This document shows, piece after piece, positions 16,115-23,649 of a DNA stretch of 38,412 nt (position 1 is its first letter; every line of letters starts with the position of its first letter). The notes under the pieces are model-generated. The model had not been told where the DNA came from. It searched no databases and saw nothing but the letters and a program-made list of their open reading frames with translations. The position numbers and the translations under genes were made by a program. Source of the DNA: Gp13-AA77 sp036521995 (lineage in GTDB: Bacteria; Acidobacteriota; Terriglobia; UBA7540); contig DATDGR010000054.1 in the NCBI GenBank assembly GCA_036521995.1, positions 1 through 38,412 on the forward strand, given 5' to 3'.

Positions 16115-17488
16115 CTAGCGCTTCAATTCGCGCAGAAGCTGCCGGACCGCAATCAGAATCGGATCCCAGACCGTCGAGAATGGCGGCGCATAACTCAGGT
16201 CAAGCTGATACACCTGCTCCGCCGTCAGGCGGGCGTGCAGAGCCGTGGCCAGCACGTCGATCCGTTTGGCTACGCCTTCCGGCCCGGCCATCTGCGCGCC
16301 CAGGAGCCGGCCAGTCGAGCGGTCCGCCACCAGCTTCACTATAATATCCTGCCCGCCGAGATAACGCGCGCGCGCCGGCGCCCGCACGGCGGCCTCTGCG
16401 ATCCGATAACCTGCCTCTTGGGCCTGCTTCTGGCTGAGGCCGGTGCGCCCCACTTCCAGACTGAACACCTTGACCACCGCGGTACCGACGATCCCAGGAA
16501 ACCGCGTCCGGCCGCCCGCTGCGTTCTCACCCGCCACTCGGCCCTGCTTGTTGGCGGTCGTACCCAGCGGCACGTAAGTCCGGCGGCCGCTAACAAGATT
16601 CAGGGTGTCAGCGCAGTCTCCCGCCGCCAGCGCCCCAGCGATATTCGTCTCCATGTAGTCGTTAACCGCGATAGCGCCATCGGTGCCGAGGGTAATGCCG
16701 GCCTCTTCCGCGAGTCTTACGCGTGGACGCACTCCGGTAGCCAGCACCACACAGTCAGCCTCGAAACTTCCCTGTTCCGAGTGAACACGCCGCACGGAGC
16801 CCTTGTTCCCACGGGGTTCGTCGCCAGCCAGCGACATCACGCGCGCTCCGGTAAATACCTCGACGCTGTGCCGCCCGAGCTCCTGCTGGATCATCTCTAG
16901 AATCTGCTGGTCAACCGCCTCGAAGAGGTGCGGCGAATGCTCCAGGAGTGTGACCGCCCGGTCCGATGTCTTTAGGGCTTCAGCCATTTCGAGCCCGATG
17001 TAGCCGCCCCCGATGATCACCGCTTGGCGCACAGACCCGGAGTCCAGGTACCGCTTGAGTGCCAGTGTCGATTGCAGGTCATTGACGTGAAAGACGCCGC
17101 CCAGACCGAGACCCTGAATCTCCGGCCAGGCAGGCTCAGCGCCGGTGGCGATGACGAGATGGTCGTAGGGTATGTCCTCGGGGGCTCGGCCGCCCGGCGT
17201 CACCACCGTGACGCGCCGGCGGCTGGTGGAGATCTCCACCGCCTCGTGGTTCGTCAGAACGTCGATCTCACGTTCGGTCCGGAAGAACTCCGGCGAGTGG
17301 ACGCGCAGGGAGTCTGCGTCTGGCACCAACCCTTCCACGAAATAAGGCAGACCGCAAGCCGAATAGGAGACGTCCGGGCCCTTCTCGTAGACACGGATAT
17401 CCATCCAGCGGTTCAGACGGCGCGCTTGGCTGGCAGCACTCAGGCCCGCCGCCACGCCACCGATCACCACTAGCCGCTCACGAGCCAT
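16115..17488 (-). CDS. CoA-disulfide reductase / NADH oxidase-like FAD flavoprotein
   Basis: The product is 457 residues. It has an FAD-binding Rossmann motif, VVIGGVAAGLSAASQARRL, at the N-terminus, a single redox cysteine in VSYSACGLPYFVEG near residue 45, a second dinucleotide site, VIIGGGYIGLEMAEAL, for NAD(P)H, and the FAD-contact motif GALAAGDCADT. The single SxxCGxPY cysteine is typical of the CoA-disulfide reductase, NADH oxidase/peroxidase and polysulfide reductase group, whose members cycle through a Cys-S-SCoA or sulfenic acid form. The dimerisation domain is complete through SYAPPFSTVWDPI. Substrate choice within the group cannot be read from sequence alone. Upstream lies a lipoprotein gene (24-bp gap) and downstream a redoxin gene. 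Confidence 0.9.
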   Translation of the reverse strand: MARERLVVIGGVAAGLSAASQARRLNRWMDIRVYEKGPDVSYSACGLPYFVEGLVPDADSLRVHSPEFFRTEREIDVLTNHEAVEISTSRRRVTVVTPGGRAPEDIPYDHLVIATGAEPAWPEIQGLGLGGVFHVNDLQSTLALKRYLDSGSVRQAVIIGGGYIGLEMAEALKTSDRAVTLLEHSPHLFEAVDQQILEMIQQELGRHSVEVFTGARVMSLAGDEPRGNKGSVRRVHSEQGSFEADCVVLATGVRPRVRLAEEAGITLGTDGAIAVNDYMETNIAGALAAGDCADTLNLVSGRRTYVPLGTTANKQGRVAGENAAGGRTRFPGIVGTAVVKVFSLEVGRTGLSQKQAQEAGYRIAEAAVRAPARARYLGGQDIIVKLVADRSTGRLLGAQMAGPEGVAKRIDVLATALHARLTAEQVYQLDLSYAPPFSTVWDPILIAVRQLLRELKR

Positions 17489-17512
17489 GGGGGTTGCACT
17501 CCGAATCTGTTA

Positions 17513-18157
17513 TCACGGCTGCGGGGCCGGTTCCGGCGCCGGAGGCGGAAGAGGAGGCAGCTTCGACGGCTTTTGGGTCTCCTCGCTGGCGGCGCAGGAG
17601 ATAAGCGGCTCCACCATCTTCACCATTACGGCCTGGTAGCGCTCCACCATGGCCGGCTGCTCCCAAATCGCCTGCGTACCTCCAGCGCGCCCATAGGCAA
17701 TTACCAGGTAGGCGCCGGGCTTGACTTGCGGCAGCAGAAAGTAACCGTCGGCATCGGCGGTAGCCGTAAGCGGCTTCTGGCCCGCTCGGGCGCCAGCCTG
17801 CGCGGATTCCAGCAGGAAGGTCTCCATCTCCGTCAGCCGCTTCATACAAGACGGGTCTGTTTGCTTCTGCAGATGCTCCAGCACCTGTTTGCCACTTTCG
17901 CTGTCGACCACCAGGATATTGGCGCCGGAGGCCGGGACTCCCATAGCGCCGACCGCGAACACGACACGGCCGGCGAGTTCGCCGTCGTCGTACACCGCCG
18001 GGATCTTGCTGGGCGATTTGTGCTCGACCCGGATCAGGTTCGTGCGATCCCGGCAGGATAGCCAACAGGCGGTAGTGACGATCAGGGCAAGAGCCAGCGG
18101 AACGCGAGGGCCTGACAAACCGCCGGAATGGCCGCTCTCGAATTGCGGATGCTTCAC
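17513..18157 (-). CDS. Putative lipoprotein with a carboxypeptidase-regulatory-like domain
   Basis: The N-terminus carries a hydrophobic stretch PLALALIVTTACWLSC that could be a lipoprotein signal with cysteine as the acylated residue, although WLSC is not an ideal lipobox. The middle contains a beta-sandwich-like segment (ATADADGYFLLPQVKPGAYL), the pattern of carboxypeptidase-regulatory-like domains that display or transport ligands at the envelope. The tail is very Pro-rich (LPPLPPPAPEPAPQP). No enzymatic motif is visible. The start is uncertain: GTG at 18157 or TTG at 18169, neither with a clear ribosome-binding site. The stop is 24 bp before the flavoprotein gene, so they likely form one transcript. 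Confidence 0.68.
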   Translation of the reverse strand: MKHPQFESGHSGGLSGPRVPLALALIVTTACWLSCRDRTNLIRVEHKSPSKIPAVYDDGELAGRVVFAVGAMGVPASGANILVVDSESGKQVLEHLQKQTDPSCMKRLTEMETFLLESAQAGARAGQKPLTATADADGYFLLPQVKPGAYLVIAYGRAGGTQAIWEQPAMVERYQAVMVKMVEPLISCAASEETQKPSKLPPLPPPAPEPAPQP

Positions 18158-18359
18158 TTGACTTGACAAGCGTTCGGCCGCAACGAGATTCTTCGCTTCA
18201 CTCAGAACGGCGCACCTTGGGCGTGGGCAAGCGAATCCGCCTGGCTCAGGTCAGACATTGCTCAGCTCAACCGACAGAGCCGGTTCCCGACAATCATAGC
18301 ATTCTCCGTACCGGAGTGAGGGTTGACCAGCGCCACATCTGAAACACTCTCGAAAGACC

Positions 18360-18388
18360 TTGACAAACACTTCACTTCGCCGTAAGTT
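18360..18388 (+). promoter_or_regulatory. Candidate promoter reading into repeat copy B
   Basis: TTGACA (18360-18365) and TAAGTT (18383-18388) are spaced by 17 bp on the plus strand. A transcript would run through the whole repeat element towards the thioesterase gene, 440 nt away, which could make the element an untranslated leader or a separate RNA. This is a sequence match only. Confidence 0.35.
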
Positions 18389-18490
18389 TGTAACAGTTGG
18401 TGGGTATGCTGCGGAAAGAGACCAACCCTGAATCCCTGGGCGGAGCCTATTCAGCCGGCCCGGCCTATTTCAGGGCGTGTCCTTCGATAG

Positions 18491-18702
18491 CGAATATTAG
18501 CCTACAGTTCTAGTCTAATATCTGCCCACAAGCCGAAAAAGGGATACCCCCCCACCCCCTAAATGCCAAAGCCGGAATGTCATTTATAATCAGGCAGATA
18601 CGTAAAAACCTGGGGCTAGCCCAAAGCCGGAATGTCCTTTAGAATCAACAAAACTGCGGCTACACCCAAAGCCGGAAGGGGCCGAATAAGTGCTTTAGAA
18701 TC
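18491..18702 (-). repeat. Composite repeat element, copy B
   Basis: Read on the minus strand, three units of (CA)TTCCGGCTTTGG occur at 18677-18665, 18634-18621 and 18579-18565. Each is preceded by a GATTCTAAA-like box, for example TGATTCTAAA at 18647-18638. The last unit is followed by AGGGGGTGGGGGGGTA (18560-18545). An ATATTAG...CTAATAT perfect inverted repeat follows (18521-18515 with 18500-18494). Copy A near uvrA has the same parts in the same order on the opposite strand. Confidence 0.85.
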
Positions 18703-18813
18703 GGGGAGCAAGCAAAAGGGTAAAATAAGAATATCTCGTCAATCACGGCCTGCGTCGACAGATTACCCTGAGCTTACAATGGCGGGTCTTGTCTGCCAAG
18801 TCTCACTTCTTGA

Positions 18814-18819
18814 TACAAT
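18814..18819 (+). promoter_or_regulatory. TACAAT -10-like box just before the thioesterase start
   Basis: TACAAT ends 8 nt before the ATG at 18828, with no Shine-Dalgarno sequence in between and only a weak TTGTCT 19 bp upstream. The geometry is like that at selD and suggests a near-leaderless transcript. Confidence 0.35.
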
Positions 18820-18827
18820 GTCCGCTC

Positions 18828-19280
18828 ATGACGCCGCCGGCCGATCAGCATTGGACGTCCACGTCGTTCCGCGTCCGCTATGCCGAGACTGACCAGATGG
18901 GCTTGGTGTACTACGCCAATTATCTCATCTGGTTCGAGATTGGGCGCACGGACTATTGCCGGCAGCACGGCTTCGCTTACCGGGAGATGGAAGAGCAGGA
19001 CGGCCTGTTTATCAGGGTGGCGGAAGCCCGCTGCCGCTACAAGGCTCCGGCTCGCTACGACGACGAGGTGGAGGTGCGTACCTGCCTGACGGCGACACGC
19101 AAGCGGGTGCTCGTCTTCGGGTACGAGGTCTACCGCATGCCGGAGGAGGAGATGCTGGCCGAAGGCGAAACGGTCCACGTGATTACCGATCGCGAGGGCC
19201 ATCCGCGGGCGCTGCCCGAGAGGTACGCCGACCTTTTTCGCGCTGGAGCCGAACGATTGAGATTGACGATTGATGATTGA
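18828..19280 (+). CDS. YbgC/FcbC-type acyl-CoA thioesterase (hot-dog fold)
   Basis: The product is 150 residues. The 4-hydroxybenzoyl-CoA thioesterase-like signature FRVRYAETDQMGLVYYANYL includes the catalytic Asp, followed by IWFEIGRTDYCRQHGFAYRE and AEARCRYKAPARYDDEVEV. Enzymes of this family hydrolyse short- or medium-chain acyl-CoA thioesters; in Proteobacteria YbgC belongs to the tol-pal cluster, but no tol genes are present here. The ATG at 18828 is used because the upstream in-frame TTG (18789) lies across the TACAAT box. The stop codon sits inside a GATTGA-type repeat that precedes the histidine ammonia-lyase gene, 38 bp away. Confidence 0.88.
   Translation: MTPPADQHWTSTSFRVRYAETDQMGLVYYANYLIWFEIGRTDYCRQHGFAYREMEEQDGLFIRVAEARCRYKAPARYDDEVEVRTCLTATRKRVLVFGYEVYRMPEEEMLAEGETVHVITDREGHPRALPERYADLFRAGAERLRLTIDD
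19261..19280 (+). repeat. GATTGA-type short repeat at the thioesterase 3' end
   Basis: GATTGACGATTGATGATTGA overlaps the last codons and TGA stop of the thioesterase gene. Related words appear at the hutH stop (GATTGCAGATTGACGAT, 20851-20867) and, inverted, at 20890-20909. Confidence 0.6.
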
Positions 19281-19318
19281 AGAGCTCTCGCCGGGTCTCT
19301 CATCTTTCAATCACTCCT

Positions 19319-20863
19319 ATGTCTCGCACCCTGCTACTGACCGGCCATGATCTCACTCGCCGGGACTTCGCGGACGTTGTCCTTGGCGGGCGGCGCGTGA
19401 CCTTGCACTCGGAGGCGCGCCGCGCTATGAGGGCCTCGCGCCAAGTGGTGGAGCGTATGATCCACGAAAGGCGGCTGGTGTACGCCGTCACCACCGGCGT
19501 GGGCAGCCTCTCCACCGAGCACATTGATCCCGCCCAGGCGCGCGAGCTGCAACTGAACGTGGTGCGAAGCCACTGCTGCGGTGTTGGAGAGCCTCTTGAT
19601 GTGGCTGAGATGCGCGGACTGCTCTTATTGCGGGCCAATACCCTGGCCGCCGGGCTTTCCGGCATCCGGCCGCGGGTGGCGGAACTCCTGTGCGAGATGC
19701 TGAACCGGCGCCTGCATCCGGTTGTTCCATCCCGCGGGTCGGTGGGCGCGAGCGGCGATTTGGCTCCGCTGGCCCACATGGCCCGTACGCTGGTCGGCGA
19801 AGGGGAAGTGACGGTGGACGCCAACCTCGGGCCGCGCACCAAGCCGGTGTCGGCAGGCCTTGCCTTGCGGCGCGCCGGTCTTGAGCCGCTGGTGCTCGAA
19901 GCCAAAGAGGGCATCTCACTCGTCAATGGCACGCAGGTTATGCTGTCGCTGGGCTTGATCGCACTCAGCCAGGGTGAGATTCTTATGGATACGGCGGACG
20001 TGGCCGGGTCTTTGTCGCTCGACGCCCTGCGGGGGTCTCCCGTAGCCTTCGATGAGCGCCTGCACCGTGCACGGCCGCATCCGGGCCAGATCGAAACGGC
20101 GCGCAACCTGGAGCGGCTGAATCGCGGCAGTACCATTCGCGAGTCCCACCGCGACTGCGCTCGCGTCCAAGACGCCTACAGCCTGCGTTGCATGCCTCAG
20201 GTACACGGATCGGTGCGTGACGCCCTCGGATTCGCACGGCAGACCTTCGAAATCGAGATGAATAGCGGCACCGACAATCCGCTGGTGTTTGCCGCCGAGA
20301 GAGAGGTGCTCTCGGGCGGCAACTTTCACGGTCAGCCCGTGGCCACCGCTCTGGACCTGATGGCCATCGCGCTCACTCAGCTTGGCGGGATCTCGGAGCG
20401 GCGCACCGACCGCATGGTGAACCCGCTGACGTCCGATCTGCCGCCCTTTCTGGCCGGCTCACCGGGTCTGGAATCGGGTCTGATGATGGCCCAGGTGACG
20501 GCGGCGGCGTTGGCCTCTGAGAATAAGGTGCTGGCGCATCCGGCGTCGGTGGACTCCATCCCCACCTCGGGCAACAAAGAAGACTATGTCAGCATGGGAA
20601 TGACCGCGGCGCTCAAGCTCAAACAGATTGTGGCGAACATAGCCTCCATCCTGGCCATCGAGCTGTTGACCGCGAGCCATGCGCTCGACTGTCTGACGCC
20701 GCTCAAAACCGGTCACCTGGCCATGAGGGCCAAGCGTCTGGTGCGTAGCGTGTCGCCACCGCTCCGGGCAGATCGTGCGCATGCGCCCGAGATCGCCCGC
20801 GTGAGGGAACAGGTCTTGCGGGGTAAGTACGCAAGGGTGTTGAAATCGAAGATTGCAGATTGA
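19319..20863 (+). CDS. hutH: Histidine ammonia-lyase
   Basis: The product is 514 residues, the usual length. The enzyme deaminates L-histidine to urocanate using a 4-methylidene-imidazole-5-one cofactor formed from Ala-Ser-Gly; these residues are at about 144-146 in RGSVGASGDLAPLAHMA. Other conserved blocks are YAVTTGVGSLSTEHI with the catalytic Tyr, VNGTQVMLSLGLIAL, QDAYSLRCMPQVHG, NSGTDNPLVF, GGNFHGQPVA and SIPTSGNKEDYVSMG. The last agrees with histidine rather than tyrosine specificity. The other hut genes are absent here, so it may serve stand-alone histidine breakdown or another aromatic lyase role. Neighbouring glycosyltransferases begin 43 bp downstream. The ATG at 19319 matches the family; upstream in-frame codons are linker. 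Confidence 0.93.
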   Translation: MSRTLLLTGHDLTRRDFADVVLGGRRVTLHSEARRAMRASRQVVERMIHERRLVYAVTTGVGSLSTEHIDPAQARELQLNVVRSHCCGVGEPLDVAEMRGLLLLRANTLAAGLSGIRPRVAELLCEMLNRRLHPVVPSRGSVGASGDLAPLAHMARTLVGEGEVTVDANLGPRTKPVSAGLALRRAGLEPLVLEAKEGISLVNGTQVMLSLGLIALSQGEILMDTADVAGSLSLDALRGSPVAFDERLHRARPHPGQIETARNLERLNRGSTIRESHRDCARVQDAYSLRCMPQVHGSVRDALGFARQTFEIEMNSGTDNPLVFAAEREVLSGGNFHGQPVATALDLMAIALTQLGGISERRTDRMVNPLTSDLPPFLAGSPGLESGLMMAQVTAAALASENKVLAHPASVDSIPTSGNKEDYVSMGMTAALKLKQIVANIASILAIELLTASHALDCLTPLKTGHLAMRAKRLVRSVSPPLRADRAHAPEIARVREQVLRGKYARVLKSKIAD

Positions 20864-20889
20864 CGATGGGAAAGTCACCCTTCACTCCA

Positions 20890-20909
20890 TCAATCGTCAA
20901 TCATCAATG
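20890..20909 (-). repeat. GATTGA-type short repeat, inverted copy at the glycosyltransferase start
   Basis: TCAATCGTCAATCATCAATG on the plus strand is the reverse complement of an ATTGATGATTGACGATTGA word. It ends in the ATG of the glycosyltransferase gene. Confidence 0.6.
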
Positions 20910-21656
20910 ATCTCCGCCACCATCATTGCCCGTAACGAAGAGCGCACCATCGGGCGCGCCATCCGCTCCCTCACTTGCGCGGACGAGGTGATCGTAGTAG
21001 ACAGCGGATCGACCGACGGGACCATGGCTCTGGCGCAATCACTCGGCGCTCGCGTGGTCACTCATGCCTTTGAAGGCTTCGCCGCCCAGAAGAACTACGC
21101 CGTTTCGCATGCGCGCTACGATTGGATCCTTAGTCTCGATGCCGACGAAGAGCTCGATAGTTCCGCGCAGCAGGCAGTGAAACGTTGGAAGGCTGCGGCC
21201 GCGCACGCGGATGGGTACCGGTTCGCGCGCCGCGCGCGTTACCTCGGCCGCTGGATCCGGCACTCGGGTTGGTATCCCGACTACAAGCTGAGGCTCTTTG
21301 ACCGCCGCCGGGGCGAGTGGCGCGGCCCTTACGTCCACGAGTCCGTTGTTGTCGATGGGCAGGTAGAGACGCTGTCGGGTGAGATCCTGCACTACACCTG
21401 TGATTCGATCGAGGAGCACCGCGAGCGCATCGAGTTCTACACGGACCTGGCGGCACGCGAAATGTTGGACCGGGGCCAGCAGGTACCGCCGCTTGGGCGG
21501 CTGGTGCTGCCCGGCTGGATTTTTCTCGACACTTACGTTTTTCAAGGAGGCATCCTGGACGGACGCGAGGGGTTCCTGATCGCGCGCATGGCGGCGCGCT
21601 ATGTGGCGCGAAAATTCGAGAAGCTGCAACGGCTGCGGCAAGGCCAAACTTGCTAA
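20907..21656 (+). CDS. Family 2 glycosyltransferase (WaaE/KdtX-like)
   Basis: The product is 249 residues. The GT-A fold is shown by the start ISATIIARNEERTIGRAIRS, then VIVVDSGSTDGTM, AAQKNYAVSHARYDWILSLD and the metal-binding DADEEL. The C-terminal half with WYPDYKLRLFDRRRGEW and VHESVVVDGQVE resembles the lipopolysaccharide-core beta-1,4-glucosyltransferase group. It probably adds a sugar from a nucleotide-sugar donor to an envelope glycolipid at the inner membrane. The start is the ATG at 20907, inside the inverted GATTGA repeat. The 3' end overlaps the next glycosyltransferase by 7 bp. Confidence 0.88.
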   Translation: MISATIIARNEERTIGRAIRSLTCADEVIVVDSGSTDGTMALAQSLGARVVTHAFEGFAAQKNYAVSHARYDWILSLDADEELDSSAQQAVKRWKAAAAHADGYRFARRARYLGRWIRHSGWYPDYKLRLFDRRRGEWRGPYVHESVVVDGQVETLSGEILHYTCDSIEEHRERIEFYTDLAAREMLDRGQQVPPLGRLVLPGWIFLDTYVFQGGILDGREGFLIARMAARYVARKFEKLQRLRQGQTC

Positions 21657-22759
21657 GAATCGTTCACCTCGACACCGGACGCGACCTGCGCGGAGGGCAG
21701 TGGCAGCTCCTGCTGCTCGCCCGAGGACTCGGAAAACGCGGTTATGAGCAACGGATTGTCTGTCCCGAGGGCAGCGCTCTCGAAGTGCGCGCGCGGGCGG
21801 AGGGTTTCGTCGTACTTTCTCTGCGCCCCTGTGGTTTGCGAAAACTGAGTAGCATGCTGGCGCTTAGGCGTGAAGTGCGGCGCGATGGCTTTCACGTGCT
21901 CCACGCTCATGACGGCCACGGTCAAACGCTGAGCGCGCTCGCTTCGCTGGGACTTTCGGTCCGGCGAGTGGCAACGCGCCGGGTCACCTTCATGCCCCAC
22001 GGCGTGGGGCGCAGTTTAGGACTTCACCGCCTGCAGTACGGGTCTACCTGCGACGCCGTCGTCGCCGTGTCGAGATTCATCCAGGACCTGCTGGTACGCT
22101 CAGGCGTTGCGGCCTCTAAGATCGAGATCATACCGGACGGCATCGAGATCCCGGCGAAACTTCCGGACGCTACCTTGCGGGCTCGCATGCGACGGCAATG
22201 GGGTCTCGACCCCGAGGCCTTCGTGATCGGCCACGCGGGCGCGTTCACCCACGAGAAGGGACAAGACACTCTGCTGGAGGCTTTTCTTCAGGCGGGTGGC
22301 GCTGTGGCCGGCGCACAGCTCTTGCTCGCGGGCGAAGGACCGCTGCGCAGCGCGCCCAAGATCTTAGGACTTCTCGGCCAAACCCGAGGTTGTACCCGCG
22401 TGCTCGGCTGGCTGGAGGACTTGACGCCCTTTTTCGCGGCGCTCGACCTCTACGTGATGCCGTCGCGAGCCGAGGGTCTGGGCTCTTCGGTGTTGCTCGC
22501 CATGGCGCACGGCCTGCCGGTGGTGGCGAGCCGAGTGGGCGGGATCCCAGAGGTGGTGGAAGAGGCCCGAACCGGCTGGCTGGTTCCGCCGGCCTCACCC
22601 TCAGCCCTGGCCGAGGCTTTGGCGGCGGCAGCTTCGGACCGGGAGAGGCTGCGCCGCCTTGGCGCTTGTGCTCGCGAACGAGCCCGAGAGTTCTCCGATG
22701 ATACAATGGTCAACCGCACCGAAGCGCTCTACAGCCGCCTGACTTCGGCACGCGGCTAA
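21650..22759 (+). CDS. Family 4 glycosyltransferase (GT-B fold)
   Basis: The product is 369 residues with a TTG start (MLRIVHLDTGRDLRGGQWQL) overlapping the preceding gene by 7 bp. The N-terminal acceptor domain has LLLARGLGKRGYE and VLHAHDGHGQTLSALAS. The C-terminal donor domain shows VIGHAGAFTHEKGQDTLLEA, the glycine-rich LLLAGEGPL, and the E-x7-E signature in MPSRAEGLGSSVLLAMAHGL followed by PVVASRVGGIPEVVE. It probably works with the upstream GT2 enzyme in envelope polysaccharide or lipopolysaccharide assembly. The start is unusual but no ATG or GTG fits the family N-terminus better. Confidence 0.9.
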   Translation: MLRIVHLDTGRDLRGGQWQLLLLARGLGKRGYEQRIVCPEGSALEVRARAEGFVVLSLRPCGLRKLSSMLALRREVRRDGFHVLHAHDGHGQTLSALASLGLSVRRVATRRVTFMPHGVGRSLGLHRLQYGSTCDAVVAVSRFIQDLLVRSGVAASKIEIIPDGIEIPAKLPDATLRARMRRQWGLDPEAFVIGHAGAFTHEKGQDTLLEAFLQAGGAVAGAQLLLAGEGPLRSAPKILGLLGQTRGCTRVLGWLEDLTPFFAALDLYVMPSRAEGLGSSVLLAMAHGLPVVASRVGGIPEVVEEARTGWLVPPASPSALAEALAAAASDRERLRRLGACARERAREFSDDTMVNRTEALYSRLTSARG

Positions 22760-22760
22760 G

Positions 22761-22781
22761 AGCTGATGATAGAAATCAGCT
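22761..22781 (+). terminator. Intercistronic hairpin after the GT4 gene
   Basis: AGCTGAT (22761-22767) and ATCAGCT (22775-22781) form a perfect 7-bp stem around a 7-nt loop, directly after the glycosyltransferase stop. No T run follows, so it may be an RNA-processing or weak termination signal. Confidence 0.3.
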
Positions 22782-22809
22782 GGACATTGGCATCAAGCCG
22801 CGAGCGCTG

Positions 22810-23646
22810 ATGAATTACCTCTTTGTCGCTCTCTTCGGACTCATCTTCGGCAGCTTCCTCAACGTCTGCATCGCCCGTCTTCCACTGGGACAATCCGTGG
22901 TGCGGCCGCGAGCAAAATGCCCGAACTGCAGCCACCTGATCCGGTGGTACGACAACATCCCCGTACTGAGTTACATCCTGCTGCGCGGGCGGTGCCGCGA
23001 CTGCGGCGAGCCCATTTCACTGATTTACCCTGTAGTGGAGATCGTGACCGCCGTGGCACTGCTGGCGGCCTTCCTGGTGGACGGCTGGGGAGCAGAGTTC
23101 ATCCGCAATGCCCTGTTGATGATGCTGCTGATCGTGCTTGTCTTCACGGATCTCACCGAGCGCCGCATCCCTCATGTCGTGACGGTGCCGGGCATCGTGC
23201 TCGGCCTTGGGTTCAGTTGGTTTGTGCCGGTCGACAACCGCCCGCTCGCAGCCCTCTTGCTTCGCATGGGCGTGGCGCTGCCGCCTGGACTGACGTCGTT
23301 CACTGGCGCGGTCGCGGGAGCCCTCGCAGGGGGCGGGCTCTTTTACGTGGTGGGCCAAGCCTTCTACCATTTTGGCGGCCGCCGGAAACAGTATCTCGGA
23401 TTCGGGGACGTCATGCTGATGCTGATGGTGGGAACCTTTCTCGGAATGCCCCTGACACTGCTGACGGTGTTGCTCGGCTCGCTGCTAGGAACTGTGGTGG
23501 CCCTGCCTTTGGAGGCTCTCAATCCCCGTTTCCGCCACTTTCACTGGCCCTATGGGAGCTTCCTGGGCGCGGCGGCTGTTTATGCCTGCCTTTGGGGAAA
23601 TGATCTGCTGCAGGCTTACTTCCGCTGGTCGGGTCTCGGAGGGTGA
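22810..23646 (+). CDS. pilD: Prepilin peptidase / N-methyltransferase (A24 aspartic protease)
   Basis: The product is 278 residues, polytopic. The N-terminal domain starts LFGLIFGSFLNVCIARLP and holds two CxxC pairs (CPNC, CRDC) that bind zinc in bifunctional enzymes. The two catalytic aspartates are in VFTDLTERRIP and LGFGDVMLMLMVGTFLG, matching the A24 protease motifs. The enzyme cleaves the leader of type IV prepilins or type II secretion pseudopilins and methylates the new N-terminus. No pilus genes lie in the window. It is convergent with a decayed PAS sensor gene. Confidence 0.94.
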   Translation: MNYLFVALFGLIFGSFLNVCIARLPLGQSVVRPRAKCPNCSHLIRWYDNIPVLSYILLRGRCRDCGEPISLIYPVVEIVTAVALLAAFLVDGWGAEFIRNALLMMLLIVLVFTDLTERRIPHVVTVPGIVLGLGFSWFVPVDNRPLAALLLRMGVALPPGLTSFTGAVAGALAGGGLFYVVGQAFYHFGGRRKQYLGFGDVMLMLMVGTFLGMPLTLLTVLLGSLLGTVVALPLEALNPRFRHFHWPYGSFLGAAAVYACLWGNDLLQAYFRWSGLGG

Positions 23647-23649
23647 TCG

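Larger units (their letters stand above)
18158..18827. other. Divergent intergenic region between lipoprotein and thioesterase genes
   Basis: This is a 670-bp region without a gene. It holds repeat element copy B (18491-18702, in minus orientation), a strong -35 like TTGACA with TAAGTT at 17 bp (18360-18388, plus strand) and a TACAAT box next to the thioesterase start. It mirrors the 650-bp region upstream of uvrA in size, divergent layout and repeat content. Confidence 0.6.
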
